Shown here in pieces: positions 1-10,800 of a stretch of DNA of 64,000 bases. Source of the stretch: Gigantopelta aegis. Taxonomy: Eukaryota; Mollusca; Gastropoda; Neomphalida; Peltospiridae. Under the pieces are notes generated by a model. The model was not told where the DNA came from. It was given only the letters and a program-made list of their open reading frames with translations, and did no database searches. A program made the position numbers and the translations under genes. The stretch's first letter is position 1. The number at the start of each line of letters is the position of its first letter. The stretch spans positions 54,012,509-54,076,508 of the forward strand of contig NC_054706.1 in the NCBI RefSeq assembly GCF_016097555.1. The letters run 5' to 3'.

Positions 1-692
1 TGTATTTAAAACAAATCCAAAGTGGATAATTTCGTACCTAAAAAGATGTAACAATATTATCAACAATTTATCATTCTTAAAATGCATATAAATACCGGAT
101 TTAATGTAATATATAATATGTACTTTTCAAAAGCTAAGATTGAATATTTTATTCATGTATGTTTCATTAACTTAACCAAGTGAAATTATTATACACATTT
201 TTATTGTTCTTTCAACTATATTTACACAATTGTTGAATTATATTTACCGATATATTTTAGAGAATTATTCATATTTCATTATTTAATAACTATATTAATG
301 GTTCCTTTTGGGATATACTTTATTTAACATTCTGCTTTTTTAAATAAAAAAGTTATTATTGAACTTGTGTTCATTTGTCTTTATGTATTTACATGTTAAT
401 TATCATAAGCAACTGACAAAAAAGCTGAAGTGTCCTACATTTAACCCAGTACCAAAGGTATGTCTTCAGGGACATAGCCTGGGGGTCCAGACCATGCTGT
501 GCTTGGATATTCATGTGTGCAGAAATTATGCATGAGTATTAAAATCTATTGTTTTCAAGTAAGATACATGTACTGTCAATGAGTTATTTTGGGCACCAGT
601 ACAGTCAGTAAAACCGGTGTTAAGCAGCCATGGCAATGGCAATGTTGTACAAATATTAACAGTATAAATACCTGATGATGATACAAATGCCC

Positions 693-1045
693 GTCACTAA
701 TTTCAAAACCTATAGGTAGCTCCTGATTTTTCTCTTTCGATCGACCGTTCAAAATTGCGTCAAACTTCCTTAATCCAAAATTGCGCACTTTTTCTCTTTG
801 GCATTATTCTTTGCTCCTTCAAAATTCCATAGCACCATTACACACACACACTCACACACGCCTGTTACCAACCACGGTCGGGCTGCTGGTGCTCCCTTGC
901 ACTTGCCAGTGCAGGCGGTCCCTCCTACCCACCCCCACCTTTCCTGTCCTGGACGGAAAGGCCGGCTCTTGTGCCCAGGACAGGCGTGTGCTACAACAGC
1001 TTGCTCTGAATGTGCACGTAGAGCCCTATGACCTGACCTGACCTG
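693..1045 (-). mobile_element. 353-bp interspersed repeat with 10-bp target-site duplication
   Basis: Copy B of the duplication (around 4021-4045) lacks this stretch, so the empty site is visible. The insertion is flanked by ACAAATGCCC at 683-692 and again at 1046-1055, a 10-bp target-site duplication. Its right end is a short TGACC tandem run, resembling a SINE tail or head. A relative lies inverted at 13200-13405; both share GTGCACATTCAGAGCAAGC and a CCTGTCCTGGGCACAGG-like core. It looks like a non-autonomous retroposon, but no Pol III boxes were confirmed. It carries no coding sequence; the short open frames through it are chance. Confidence 0.75.
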
Positions 1046-1137
1046 ACAAATGCCCTTGCAGATCAACTTTGTGGAGGTGCTGCCTGTTGGTTTTGCATAT
1101 TTCCAGAGCTGAAAAGATTATCTAGATGGCTGTTTCA

Positions 1138-1442
1138 CCGGCCTCGGTGGCATCGTGGTTAGGCCACCGGTCTACAGGCTGGTAGGTACTGGGTTCGTAT
1201 CCCAGTCGAGGTATGGGATTTTTAATCCGGATACCGACTCCAAACCCTGAGCGAGTGCTCCGCAAGGCTCAATGGGTAGGTGTAAACCACTTGCACCGAC
1301 CAGTGATCCATAACTGGTTCAACAAAGGCCATGGTTTGTGCTATCCTGCCTGTGGGAAGCGCAAATAAAAGATCCCTTGCTGCTAATCGGAAAGAGTATC
1401 CCATGAAGTGGCGACAGCGGGTTTCCTCTCAATATCTGTGTG
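1138..1442 (+). mobile_element. SINE family B, 3'-truncated
   Basis: The tRNA-like head starts GGCCTCGGTGGCATCGTGG and has a box B-like GGGTTCGTATCCCAGTC. The body continues through AAAGATCCCTTGCTGCTAATC to GTTTCCTCTCAATATCTGTG and then stops. The usual AATAAAATGTGTTGAGTGCG tail is missing. Full-length relatives are at 11105-11495 and 36229-36612. Compared with copy B, about 240 bp of the older sequence (4131-4371) is absent at this insertion point. Confidence 0.9.
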
Positions 1443-1579
1443 GTATTTTGTATGTATACTTCTGTACAAAGAAAACATCAGTCTGCCAGTGCTCTGCCAA
1501 TACCAATATCTAGGATGGTTGATTATCATTGATTACTCTGTAGCTACATACCATGTGTACCACCCGATTTAACAATCCA

Positions 1580-1810
1580 TAACTGGCCTCAGTGGTGTCA
1601 TGGTTAAGCCATCGGACATAAGGCCGATAGGTACAGGGTTTGCAGCCTGGTACCAGCTCCCACCCAGAGTGAGTTTTAATGACTTAATGGGCAGGTGTAA
1701 GACCACTACACCCTCTTCTCTCTCGCCAACCACTAACAATTAACTCACTGTCCTGGGCAGACAGACGTGCTTGAACCTTAATTGGATATAAGCATGAAAA
1801 TAAGTTGAAA
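1580..1810 (+). mobile_element. SINE family C (in duplication copy A)
   Basis: A tRNA-like head begins GGCCTCAGTGGTGTCATGG and carries a degraded box B around 1637-1655. The body includes CACTACACCCTCTTCTCTC and ends near CCTTAATTGGATATAAGCA. The same element sits at the equivalent place in copy B (4498-4728), so it predates the duplication. A third member is at 38930-39183. Confidence 0.8.
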
Positions 1811-2115
1811 TAACAATGCATAAGCTAATCCACTTGTGCAGAATTAAGATCCACAACCTATAATCTAAGAACCAATGAAATTGTGAAATGCAGCACAACC
1901 AATGCCGATACCTAGGAACAGTTAATTATTCATGGTCTATGGCTAAATATGTATACCACACCAACTTGATGATCATAGGATAATCCACCCAAAAATGGAC
2001 ATATTCATAAGCGAACTAAGTATCATGATCTATAGCCTAAGAACCTCAAAACTTGTGTTGAGCACCACAGCCAATTCCAATACCTTGGCATGGTTAATTA
2101 TTCACTGTGAATACA

Positions 2116-2355
2116 CACTTTTGGTGGTTCTAAGGCTATAGGCTGTGGTGCTTAGTTCTCAGTGAATGACATGTCCATTTGTTGGTTGAATTACTTTATG
2201 GATCATCAAGTAGGGGTGGTATACATGGTATTCACTCTGTGAATAAATACCATGTATACCACCCTAACTTGATGATCCATAAAGTAATCCATCCAATGAA
2301 TGGACATGTCCACAGCACCTCAGCCTATAGCCTAAGAACCACCAAAATTGTGTTA
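2116..2355. repeat. Palindromic satellite segment (inverted duplication)
   Basis: The left arm, about 2116-2231, is the reverse complement of the right arm, about 2243-2355. Both contain the satellite strings for CATGTATACCAC and TTGATGATCCATAAAGTAAT, in opposite orientation. Copy B has only the direct arm, near 5036-5152. The inverted arm reads closer to copy B (it has the CCAACAAATGGACATG variant) than to its own neighbour in copy A. Confidence 0.8.
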
Positions 2356-2896
2356 AGCCCCACAGCCAATTCCAATGCCTAGGGATGGTTAATTATTTAC
2401 TCTCTGGCTAAATAACAGATATATCACCCCAACTTGATAATCCACAAGCTAATCCACTCAAGAAATGGATATGGCCTATAGCTTAAGAACCATCAAAATA
2501 GTGCAAAGCATCATAGCCAATACCTATACCTTGGGATGGTTAATTATTCACACTGTGGCTAAATAACAGATATACTGTATCACCCAAACTTGATGATCTA
2601 GCTATAAGCTCATTTTTATCAACCCAAGGAATGGACATATCACTCATACCAAACACCATGGCCAATATAACCTAAGAACCACTGAAATTGTGCTAAGCAC
2701 CACAGCCAATACTGATACCTGAGGATGGTTAATTATTCACTGTCAGTGGATAAGTACCAGGCAACTTGATCATCCATAAGCTAATCTGCCTGAGAAATGG
2801 ACATGCCACTTATGCCAAACCAAATGGCCTATAGCCTAAGAGCCACCAAAAGTGTGCTAAGCACCAGTACTGATACCTGGGGACGGTTGATTAATC

Positions 2897-3356
2897 CTAA
2901 TAACATAGCAGTTGTGGGTAGTATTAAAGGGAGCATACCGGGCAAGTTTAGAACCACCATCCCCTCACCAATAACTACGCTCCCCAACCACATCACTGTT
3001 ACTAATGACTACCAAGATTTGAAATGGGTAATACAATTTTGAAGCAGTCAAGTTTTGTTATTATTTTTGTGTTTTATGTACATAGGTCCATACCCTCACC
3101 AACAGCTATGCTCCTACTCCACCTTAGTGTCACTAATGACTAGTATTTGTATCAGGTAATACATTTTTGATAGAGTTGGATATTTTATATATCGTAAAGC
3201 AAAAAAAAGAAGAGTCTATATTTACTAAATTCTTTTGTTTTAGAGTTTGACTGTATATGAGCAGCTTGAAAATACAATCTATCATTCACACAGATTGAAA
3301 ATAGTGCCATTTTGTCTTCATCAAATAACATTACAAAATGTTGTTTAGGTATTCTC
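2897..3356. other. Spacer between the two duplication copies
   Basis: This 460-bp stretch contains no gene. It holds a short internal duplication: the segment near 2955-3040 (CCCTCACCAATAACTACGC) resembles 3090-3175 (CCCTCACCAACAGCTATGC), each followed by GTCACTAATGACTA-like text and a GTAATACA run. The rest is AT-rich. Confidence 0.6.
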
Positions 3357-4497
3357 TGTATTTAAAACAAATCCAGGTGGATAATTTCATACTATATTAT
3401 CAACAATTTATCATTCTTAAAATGCATATAAATACCGGATTTAATGTAATATATAATATGCACTTTTCTTAAAGCTAAGATTGAATATTTTATTCATGTA
3501 TGTTTCATTAACTTAACCAAGTGAAATTATTATACAGATATTTATTGTTCTTTCAACTATATTTACTCAATTGTTAAATTATATTTACTGATATATTTTA
3601 GAGAATTATTCATATTTCATTATTTAATAACTATATTAATGGTTTCTTTTGGGATATACTTCATTTAATATTCTGCTTTTTAAAAAAAAAAAAGTTATTA
3701 TTAAACTTGTGTTCATTTGTCTTTATGTATTTACATGTTAATTATCATAAGCAACTGACAAAAAAGCTGAAGTGTCCTACATTTAACCCAATACCGAAGG
3801 TATGTCTTCAGGGACATAGCCTGGGGGTCCAAACCATGCTATGCCTGGATATTCTTATGTGCAGAAGTTATGCATGAGTATTAAAATCTATTGTTTTCAA
3901 GTGAGATACATGTGCTGTCAATGAGTTATTTTGGGCACCAGTACAGTCAGTAAAACCGGTGTTAAGCAGCCATGGCAATGGCAATTCTGTACAAATATTA
4001 ACAAAGTATAAATACCTGATGATACAAATGCCCTTGCAGATCAATTATGAAATATCGTTTTGTGGAGGTGCTGCCTATTGGTTTTGCATATTTCCAGAGC
4101 TGAAAAGATGACCTTTTAAAACAGATGGCTGTTTCATTCAGATAAGTTTGTACTAAATTGGATGATTTGGGAAAATAAACAGATGGTCTCTCAAGACATA
4201 TGGCTGCTTAGTAAAGATGTCCTCTTGGCCAGGTCTGGTCATATACATTTATTTGCTGTTACATTTATATGTGTTATATAATGGATGGAGATAATTTATG
4301 AATATATGTACTGTATTGAGGAACTAAGATTTAGGGTCCATTTGGGTAATTTAACAGGGTATACTGTATTTTGTATGTATACTTCTGTGCAAAGAAAACA
4401 TCGGTCTGCCAGTGCTTCTGCCAGTACCAATACCTAGGATGGTTGATTACTCTGTAGCTACATACCATGTGTACCACCCGATTTAACAATCCATAAT

Positions 4498-4728
4498 TGG
4501 CCTCAGTGGTGTCATGGTTAAGCCATCGGACATAAGGCCGATAGGTACTGGGTTCGCAACCCAGTACCGGTTCCCACCCAGAGTGAGTTTTAATGACTTA
4601 ATGGGTAGGTGCAAGACCACTACACCCTCTTCTCTCTTGCTAACCACTAACAACTAATTCATTGTCCTGAGCAGATAGACGTGCTTGTACCTTAATTGGA
4701 TATAAGCACTAAAATAAGTTGAAATAAC
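4498..4728 (+). mobile_element. SINE family C (in duplication copy B)
   Basis: This is the counterpart of 1580-1810. Its box B-like GGGTTCGCAACCCAGTACC is better preserved than in copy A. It ends at the same point before CAATACATAAGCTAATCC, as expected for an insertion older than the segmental duplication. Confidence 0.85.
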
Positions 4729-5560
4729 AATACATAAGCTAATCCACTTGTGCAGAATTAAGATCCACAGCCTATAACCTAAGAACCAATGAAATTGTGA
4801 AAAGCAGCACAACCAATGCCGATACCTAGGGACAGTTAATTATTCAATGTCTATAGCTAAATATCATGTATACCATACCAACTTGGTGATCATAGGGAAT
4901 CCACCCAAAAATGGGCATATAATTCATAAGGGAACTAAGTACCATGATCTATAGCTGAAGAACCACAAAACATGTGTTAAGCACCACAGCCAATTCCAAT
5001 ACCTAAGGATGGTTAATTATTCACTCTGTGAATAAATACCATGTATACCACTCCAACTTGATGATCCATAAAGTAATTCATCCAACAAATGGACATGATA
5101 TTCACTGAGAACCAAGTACCACAGCCTATAGCCTAAGAACCACCAAAATTGTGTTAAGCCCCACAGCCAATTCCAATGCCTAGGGATGGTTAATTATTTA
5201 CCCTGTGGCTAAATAACAGATATATCACCCCAACTTGATAATCCATAAGCTAATCCACTCAAGAAATGGATATGGCCTATAGCTTAAGAACCATCAAAAT
5301 AGTGCAAAGCATCATAGCCAATACTGATACCTTGGGATGGTTAATTATTCACACTGTGGCTAAATAACAGATATACTGTATCACCCAAACTTGATGATCT
5401 AGCTATAAGCTCATTTTTATCAACCCAAGGAATGGACATGTTGCTTATGCCAAACACCATGACTAATATAACTTAAGAACCACTGAAATTGTGCTAAGCA
5501 CCACGGCCAATACCGATACCTGAAGATGGTTAATTATTCACTGTCAGTGGATAAATACCA

Positions 5561-5689
5561 GGGGCCTAATTAACTAAACTCTGGCAACTTTGCGATCTCA
5601 CAGTGCAATGCTAAAACTTTTTAAAAACTTGCAAAGAGGATGCTTTGTTGTCTAGCAGAACCTAAGAGGCCTTTTGTGAATTAGGCCCC
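5561..5689 (+). mobile_element. 129-bp MITE with GGGGCCTAATT ends
   Basis: The ends are GGGGCCTAATTAAC and, inverted, GTGAATTAGGCCCC. The orthologous place in copy A (about 2752) reads straight through CCAGGCAACTTG, so this is a clean insertion younger than the duplication. The flanking AGG/CCAGG repeats do not allow the target-site duplication to be fixed. A second copy lies inverted at 5851-5968. Confidence 0.85.
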
Positions 5690-5850
5690 AGGTAACTTGA
5701 TCATTCATAAGCTAATCCGCTGAAGAAATGAACATACCACTTATGCCAAACCAAATGGCCTAAGAGCCACCAAAAGTGTGCTAACTTAGCACTGCTAAGC
5801 ACCGGTACTGATACCTGGGGACGGTTGATTAATCTTTCTTTAAAAACCAT

Positions 5851-5968
5851 GGACCTAATTCACAACGGTCTCTTAGGCTCTGTTAGACAACAAAGCATCC
5901 TCTTTGCAAGTCTTTTAGCATTGTACTGCAAGATCCCAAAGTTGCGAGAGTTTAGTGAATTAGGCCCC
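5851..5968 (-). mobile_element. Second copy of the GGGGCCTAATT MITE, inverted
   Basis: Read on the minus strand it matches 5561-5689 closely, including CTTGCAAAGAGGATGCTTTG and TTGTGAATTAGG. The two inverted copies are only about 160 bp apart, so this stretch could fold into a large hairpin. Confidence 0.85.
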
Positions 5969-6093
5969 AGGTATACCACCCAAGTTTGATGATCCCTACG
6001 GTAATCTGATGATCCTAGATCTTGGTGCATGTACAGACATTTTCTATTAGTTTCCACGCTAATGCTGATGCTTCTGTACTCGGACTTCAGTGG

Positions 6094-6410
6094 GCGGGAT
6101 GTAGCCGAGTGGTACAGCACTCGCTTGATGAGCGGTCGTGTGGGATCGATCCCCATCGGTGGGCCCATTAGGCTATTTCTAGTTCCAGCCAGTGCACCAA
6201 GACTGGTATATCAAAGACTGTGGTATGTACTACTCTGTGGGATGGTGCATATAAAAGATCCCTTGCTGCTAATCAAAAAAGAGTAGCCCATGAAGTGGCA
6301 AAAGCGGGTTTCCTCTCTCAATATATATGTGGTCCTTAACCAAATGTCTGATGCCATATAACCGTAAATAAAATGTGTTGAGTGCATCATCAAATAAAAT
6401 ATTTCTTTCT
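6094..6410 (+). mobile_element. SINE family A, full length, 11-bp target-site duplication
   Basis: The head GCGGGATGTAGCCGAGTGG contains a box A-like sequence and GGGATCGATCCC is the box B. The body runs through AAAGATCCCTTGCTGCTAAT to the tail AATAAAATATTTCTTTCT. It is flanked by GACTTCAGTGG at 6083-6093 and 6411-6421. The open frames across it are SINE sequence, not genes. Confidence 0.95.
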
Positions 6411-6835
6411 GACTTCAGTGGACTTGGTTTGAGTTTGGAGTTTTCCTTCAAGGAGAATTTCCTTACTAGGATTCTGAGCCTCTCCAGCCTAGTTTTGATT
6501 TTGGAGTTTGCTTCTTCTAGACAGTTGTCTTTCTTGACTCACGTCCTCTGTCTGTCCGGTCCATAATAGTCTAGTGTCTACCCTTTGACCAGTCCAACTT
6601 GGGTGACCCTACCAGGAGCTGATGCTCCACCTGTCATAGCTCTCAGAGTCATTGAGACAAGCAAACTACCTTGCCACGTCATGGTAATCAATCTAACAAA
6701 TAGTCATGTCCATCATGCCAAACTAATCACTGCAACCTATAGTCTAAAAAACACCAAAATTGTACTAAGCACCACAACCAATACCGATATTTGGGGACAG
6801 TTAATTGTTCACTCTCTGTGGTTAAGTACCATATA

Positions 6836-7006
6836 CAGTGAAACCTCTCAAAACTGGACCCTCTGTAAACTGGAATTCCATCAAAACCAGACATTTTTCA
6901 TGGTCCCTTTTTAAAAATCAGTACATAACCTCTCTAAACCGGATACCTCTTAAAACTAGACATTTTACTTGGTCCTGAGGGTGTCCGGTTTAGAGGGGTT
7001 TCACAG
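6836..7006. mobile_element. MITE with pogo/Tigger-like ends
   Basis: Terminal inverted repeats are CAGTGAAACCTCTCAAAAC at the left and, inverted at the right, the complement of CTGTGAAACCCCTCTAAACC. Flanks read TATA on both sides, consistent with a TA target. The interior repeats the AACCTCTCTAAACCGGA motif. CAGTGNAACC ends and a TA target fit the pogo/Tigger branch of Tc1-mariner elements. It is inserted in the degenerate satellite. Confidence 0.8.
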
Positions 7007-7355
7007 TATATCACCCCAGCTTGATGGTCCATAACCTAATCCATCCTATAAATGGTCAAGTCACTTGAATGAATGAATCTTTAAAGACACCTCAACACGA
7101 GATAACGGCTATTGGGTTGAACTCTCACTTATGCCAAAGTAAACCCCAAGGCCTATAGCCTAAGAACCACCAAAATTGTGCAAAACACCATGACCAATTG
7201 ACAAGTCCAATATCTGGGGACAAGAAGAGGATCTAATGGGGTAGGAGGGAGCTGGTGACCCATTCTCCCTAAAAATATTTAAGTAGGCCTACCCGTCTTC
7301 TGGCTTTAAAAAATATATCTAATTATGTTGCCTTTTTTACGTGTTAGTCCATGTG

Positions 7356-7440
7356 ACCCTCCCCCCCCCCCCAAAAAAAAAAAAAAAAAAACCCACACAA
7401 AAACAAAACAAAAACAACAACACCAAATATATATATATAT
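7356..7440. repeat. Low-complexity poly-C/poly-A and AT run
   Basis: A C-tract is followed by a long A-tract, an A-rich CAAAACA stretch and an AT dinucleotide run. The minus-strand open frame across it is a by-product of low complexity. Confidence 0.9.
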
Positions 7441-7806
7441 ATAATGTATCTATATACATGTACTAATATATTATGGATCCGTGGGGACGGCCGAATACTC
7501 TCTGCACAGCGAAATCCGAAGATTTCCGAATGCTTTGGAATATTGCTCGGCATTATCCGTATTTTAATGTCAATGTATATAAAATATGACTTGAATGACA
7601 ATATGAAAAAGGAATATATATATAAATATATATGTAGTAATTAATTCAAGTTATTCTATAATTATCTGTATTAGTTAACATTATAGTTATATAATATAAT
7701 TTAATAAATAATCAATTGTTCATTTTTGAATATAATCATCGATCTTATAGAAATACGAATATTATTGTTTCGTTTTATCAAGTATTGTAGGATTTTAAAG
7801 TACAAT

Positions 7807-10800
7807 ATGGAAAGTTTAGAAACTTCCGTGTTTCATTCTGGACAACGTGATTTTTCAAAGTCAATAAAAATGTTGAAAGCTGTTGCCGAAGGGATGTTCA
7901 AAGGGGCCGGTGACGTCTCTGAAAATGCATCAGCGAAAAACGAGTTATTGGCTAAAATTATATCGACATTAATTGGCCTGACAGCCTCATTTACCATCAC
8001 ATACTTCGGCGTTCGTTATCTGATGAACGCAATGGATCCGACACAGAAGGACAAGAAGGAATCCAGAGAACGGGTTAATGTTTTATCTTTTTTTTAATGG
8101 CACTTTAGGCATGGCACTGAGGGGGTAGATTTAGATTGTGTATAGTATATGAATGACTGATATCTACACGTTTAATAAGTAATATCTGTGATGTACAAGT
8201 TTTTATCTGATGAGACTGATGCAATACCATGATGATCTTAACCATGTGGCCATGGCCAAGGTGGCATGACCATCTTTTTAGTTTCATATACAATAGTGTC
8301 GGATCTAGAAAATCTATTGGGGGAGGGGGTGTCAGTGTTTCTGCCAGAAAGAAAGTTTTGGATATGACCCTATCATATGGAATTGAATGCAACTAATTAA
8401 TTTACTAATGTCAACAGTGGGTATTGTGGAGGGGGCTTCCCCCAGAATGAAAATGTGTTAAGTTTAGGGTTAGGGTTAAGAAAATCATACAATGATGATA
8501 AGAGTAATTAATTTTGTCTAAAAAAAAAAATATGCCAAACAAAGGCCATGGTTTGTGCTATCCTGCCTGTGGGAAGCGCAAATAAAAGATCCCTTGCTGC
8601 CTGTCGTAAAAGAGTAGCCTATGTGGGGACAGCGGGTTTCCTCTCAAAATCTGTGTGGTCCTTAACGATATGTCTGATGCCATATAACCGTAAATAAAAT
8701 GTGTTGAGTGCGTCGTTAAATAAAACATTTCTTTCTTTCAGTTCTGTGTTTTCACTATAGAGTTATCTCTGGCTGAGAGAGCGATCATAGCTGTTCAAAT
8801 GTCTGTCTAGCTTTTGAATGGCAGAGGAGTACATGAGCTACCAAAAATTACCTTGATTTTTTTTTTTTTTTATTTAATGGCTGGTATAAACATCATCTGA
8901 ATTGACCGTTATTTTGATATACATGTAATTACAAACTTTCTGCTTTTAAAATATGATTGACTGCTTAGATGCTATCACTAAAAACTGAATGTTACCCTGC
9001 AATAAAATTCTGAAAATGACATGATAGAAAAAAAAGGTATGTCTTTATGACAAACATACATATATATATATAAAGACAAGGATGAAAACCCCCTGAAATT
9101 TTGATTTTTATATACACAATGTAGATATGAGTTTGTTTGGAAATGTAAGATTTTTTTTTTTTTTTTAAATGTATTTATTGATGTATAAATTTAATATCAT
9201 TTTCTTTTCACAGGCACAGAGGATGCTGAAGAGACTTGGGGTTGACAATGCTCAGAAGGTTCATATTAGATTTGTTTGGATTCTAATCAACTTTTACTAT
9301 TTCACATTTTTACAGATGTTCAAATAATTATTTTACAATAAAATATGCGAGCATATTAATGGCCCTTTAAATGCACCATGGTACACACTAATGCACATGT
9401 ACTTTAAACTAAAGAGTCATGGTGTATAAACCAAGCTTTTACCTGAACCTTTTGATGTGATCACTTATGTTTTTGGCTCATACTTCATACGACAGAAATG
9501 TGTGTAAATTTAAGTTGGTAATTCTTTAATCTTTTTTTGACAAATATGATTTAAATATTAAATGATTTTTGTTTGTTTGTTTTATTTAATGACACCACTA
9601 GAGCACATTGATTAATTAATTATCGGCTATTGGATGTCAAACATTTTGTTAATTTTGACATATAGTCTAAGAGTGCAAACCAGCTACATTTTTCCATTAA
9701 TAGCAAGGGATCTTTTATATGCACCATCCCACAGACAGGATAGCACATACCACAGCCTTTGATATACCAGTCGTGGTGCACTGGCTGGAACGAGAAATAG
9801 ATCAATGGGTCAACAGATGGGAATCGATCCCAGACTGACTGCGCATGCTTTACCACTGGGCTACGTCCCGCTCCTAAATATCAAATGAAGTCTGCAATCA
9901 TTTCATGAAATTGCAGTGAGATGGGATTAAATCATGAAACATTTTCTTTTTATTTATTATAAATTTATGTAACTTTCATCCTTTTACCTTTGTTTCCCCA
10001 AATGAGCATTTATTGAAAACTGTGTAAACCGTGAATAAAGTCATTTTGATAAATGATATCACTATTGTGGGAATACAAAAAAACAAACAATTCTAGTAGG
10101 AATAATACTTTTCTAAAGTGCTAATAACACCATATTTAAGTAATGACTGATATCATTCATTTCATTTATATTTTTAGATATTTTGCTAACTGTTGTATGC
10201 AGGCATGTGATTCTTCCGCTTTTTAGCGGAATTCTGCTTTTAAAAAAAAATATTTTATCGTAAAATAAATCCATGAAAATGTTTTCTAATTTTTAAATTA
10301 TTATTGCACATCCACTAAACCATTTTCTTAATGGCTGTTTGCTTACCTGTAGACAGTGTACCACCATATAAGACTGATGACCAGTCAAAGAAATCGCTGC
10401 GCTTTTGTATGATAGAACATTTCCAGATTTTTTTTAAGAACACCAAATCACATGCCTGTGTATGATAAATAAACCTATTTGCTATTATGAATATTTCAGT
10501 TGTCCGAGTATGAGCTGTGTATTGCGTCAAACCTAGTGGATCCACGAGATGTTGATGTGTCCTGGACGGACATTGGTGGTTTGGATAGCATCATAAGTGA
10601 AATCCAGGAAACGGTCATATTGCCTTTCAAAAATACATCACTGTTCCAGAATTCATCACTTCTGCAAGCACCGAAGGGTTTGTTCTTTTCCTTGTCAGTA
10701 GTTAATACAGTGAAACCCCTCATAACCAGATACTCCTTGTCAGTGGTTAATACAGTGAAACCAATCATAACCAGATACTCCTTGTCAGTAGTTAATACAG

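Larger units (their letters stand above)
1..2896 (+). repeat. Segmental duplication, copy A (left edge of window)
   Basis: This block matches 3357-5833 in the same order and orientation, roughly nine bases in ten by eye. It starts with TGTATTTAAAACAAATCC, repeated at 3357, and similarity stops after GGTTGATTAAT near 2896 and 5833. Copy A carries extra material absent from copy B: a 353-bp insertion at 693-1045, a SINE at 1138-1442 that replaces about 240 bp present in copy B, and an inverted duplication around 2116-2231. No gene is recognisable in either copy. The left limit may lie before the window. Confidence 0.9.
3357..5833 (+). repeat. Segmental duplication, copy B
   Basis: This is the right-hand copy of 1-2896. 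It preserves two empty sites that date insertions in copy A (near 4030 and 4131-4371). In turn it has its own MITE at 5561-5689, which copy A lacks near 2752. The insertions on each side therefore happened after the duplication. It contains SINE C and the degenerate satellite but no recognisable gene. Confidence 0.9.
1811..7220 (+). repeat. Degenerate satellite-like repeat, unit about 150-190 bp
   Basis: Variants of one unit recur irregularly. Each carries CCTAAGAACCACCAAAATTG, then CACCACAGCCAATACCGATA, GGTTAATTATTCACTC, CATGTATACCAC, and CTTGATGATCCATAAG. The AAGAACC anchor occurs near 1865, 2040, 2332, 2485, 2673 and 2838 in copy A, at matching places in copy B, and again near 6745 and 7157. 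Unit spacing varies because SINEs and MITEs have landed inside. No coding potential was recognised. Confidence 0.75.

Noticed and set aside
6094-6170. tRNA genes in SINE heads
   Set aside because: Box A and box B-like sequences are present, but the cloverleaf is not maintained and each is fused to a SINE body.
7344-7601. 85-codon minus-strand frame rich in Phe and Gly
   Set aside because: It crosses poly-C, poly-A and AT runs; composition alone creates it.
8464-8480. Telomere-like TTAGGG repeats
   Set aside because: Only about two units (TTAGGGTTAGGGTTAAG) are present, inside an ATAD1 intron.
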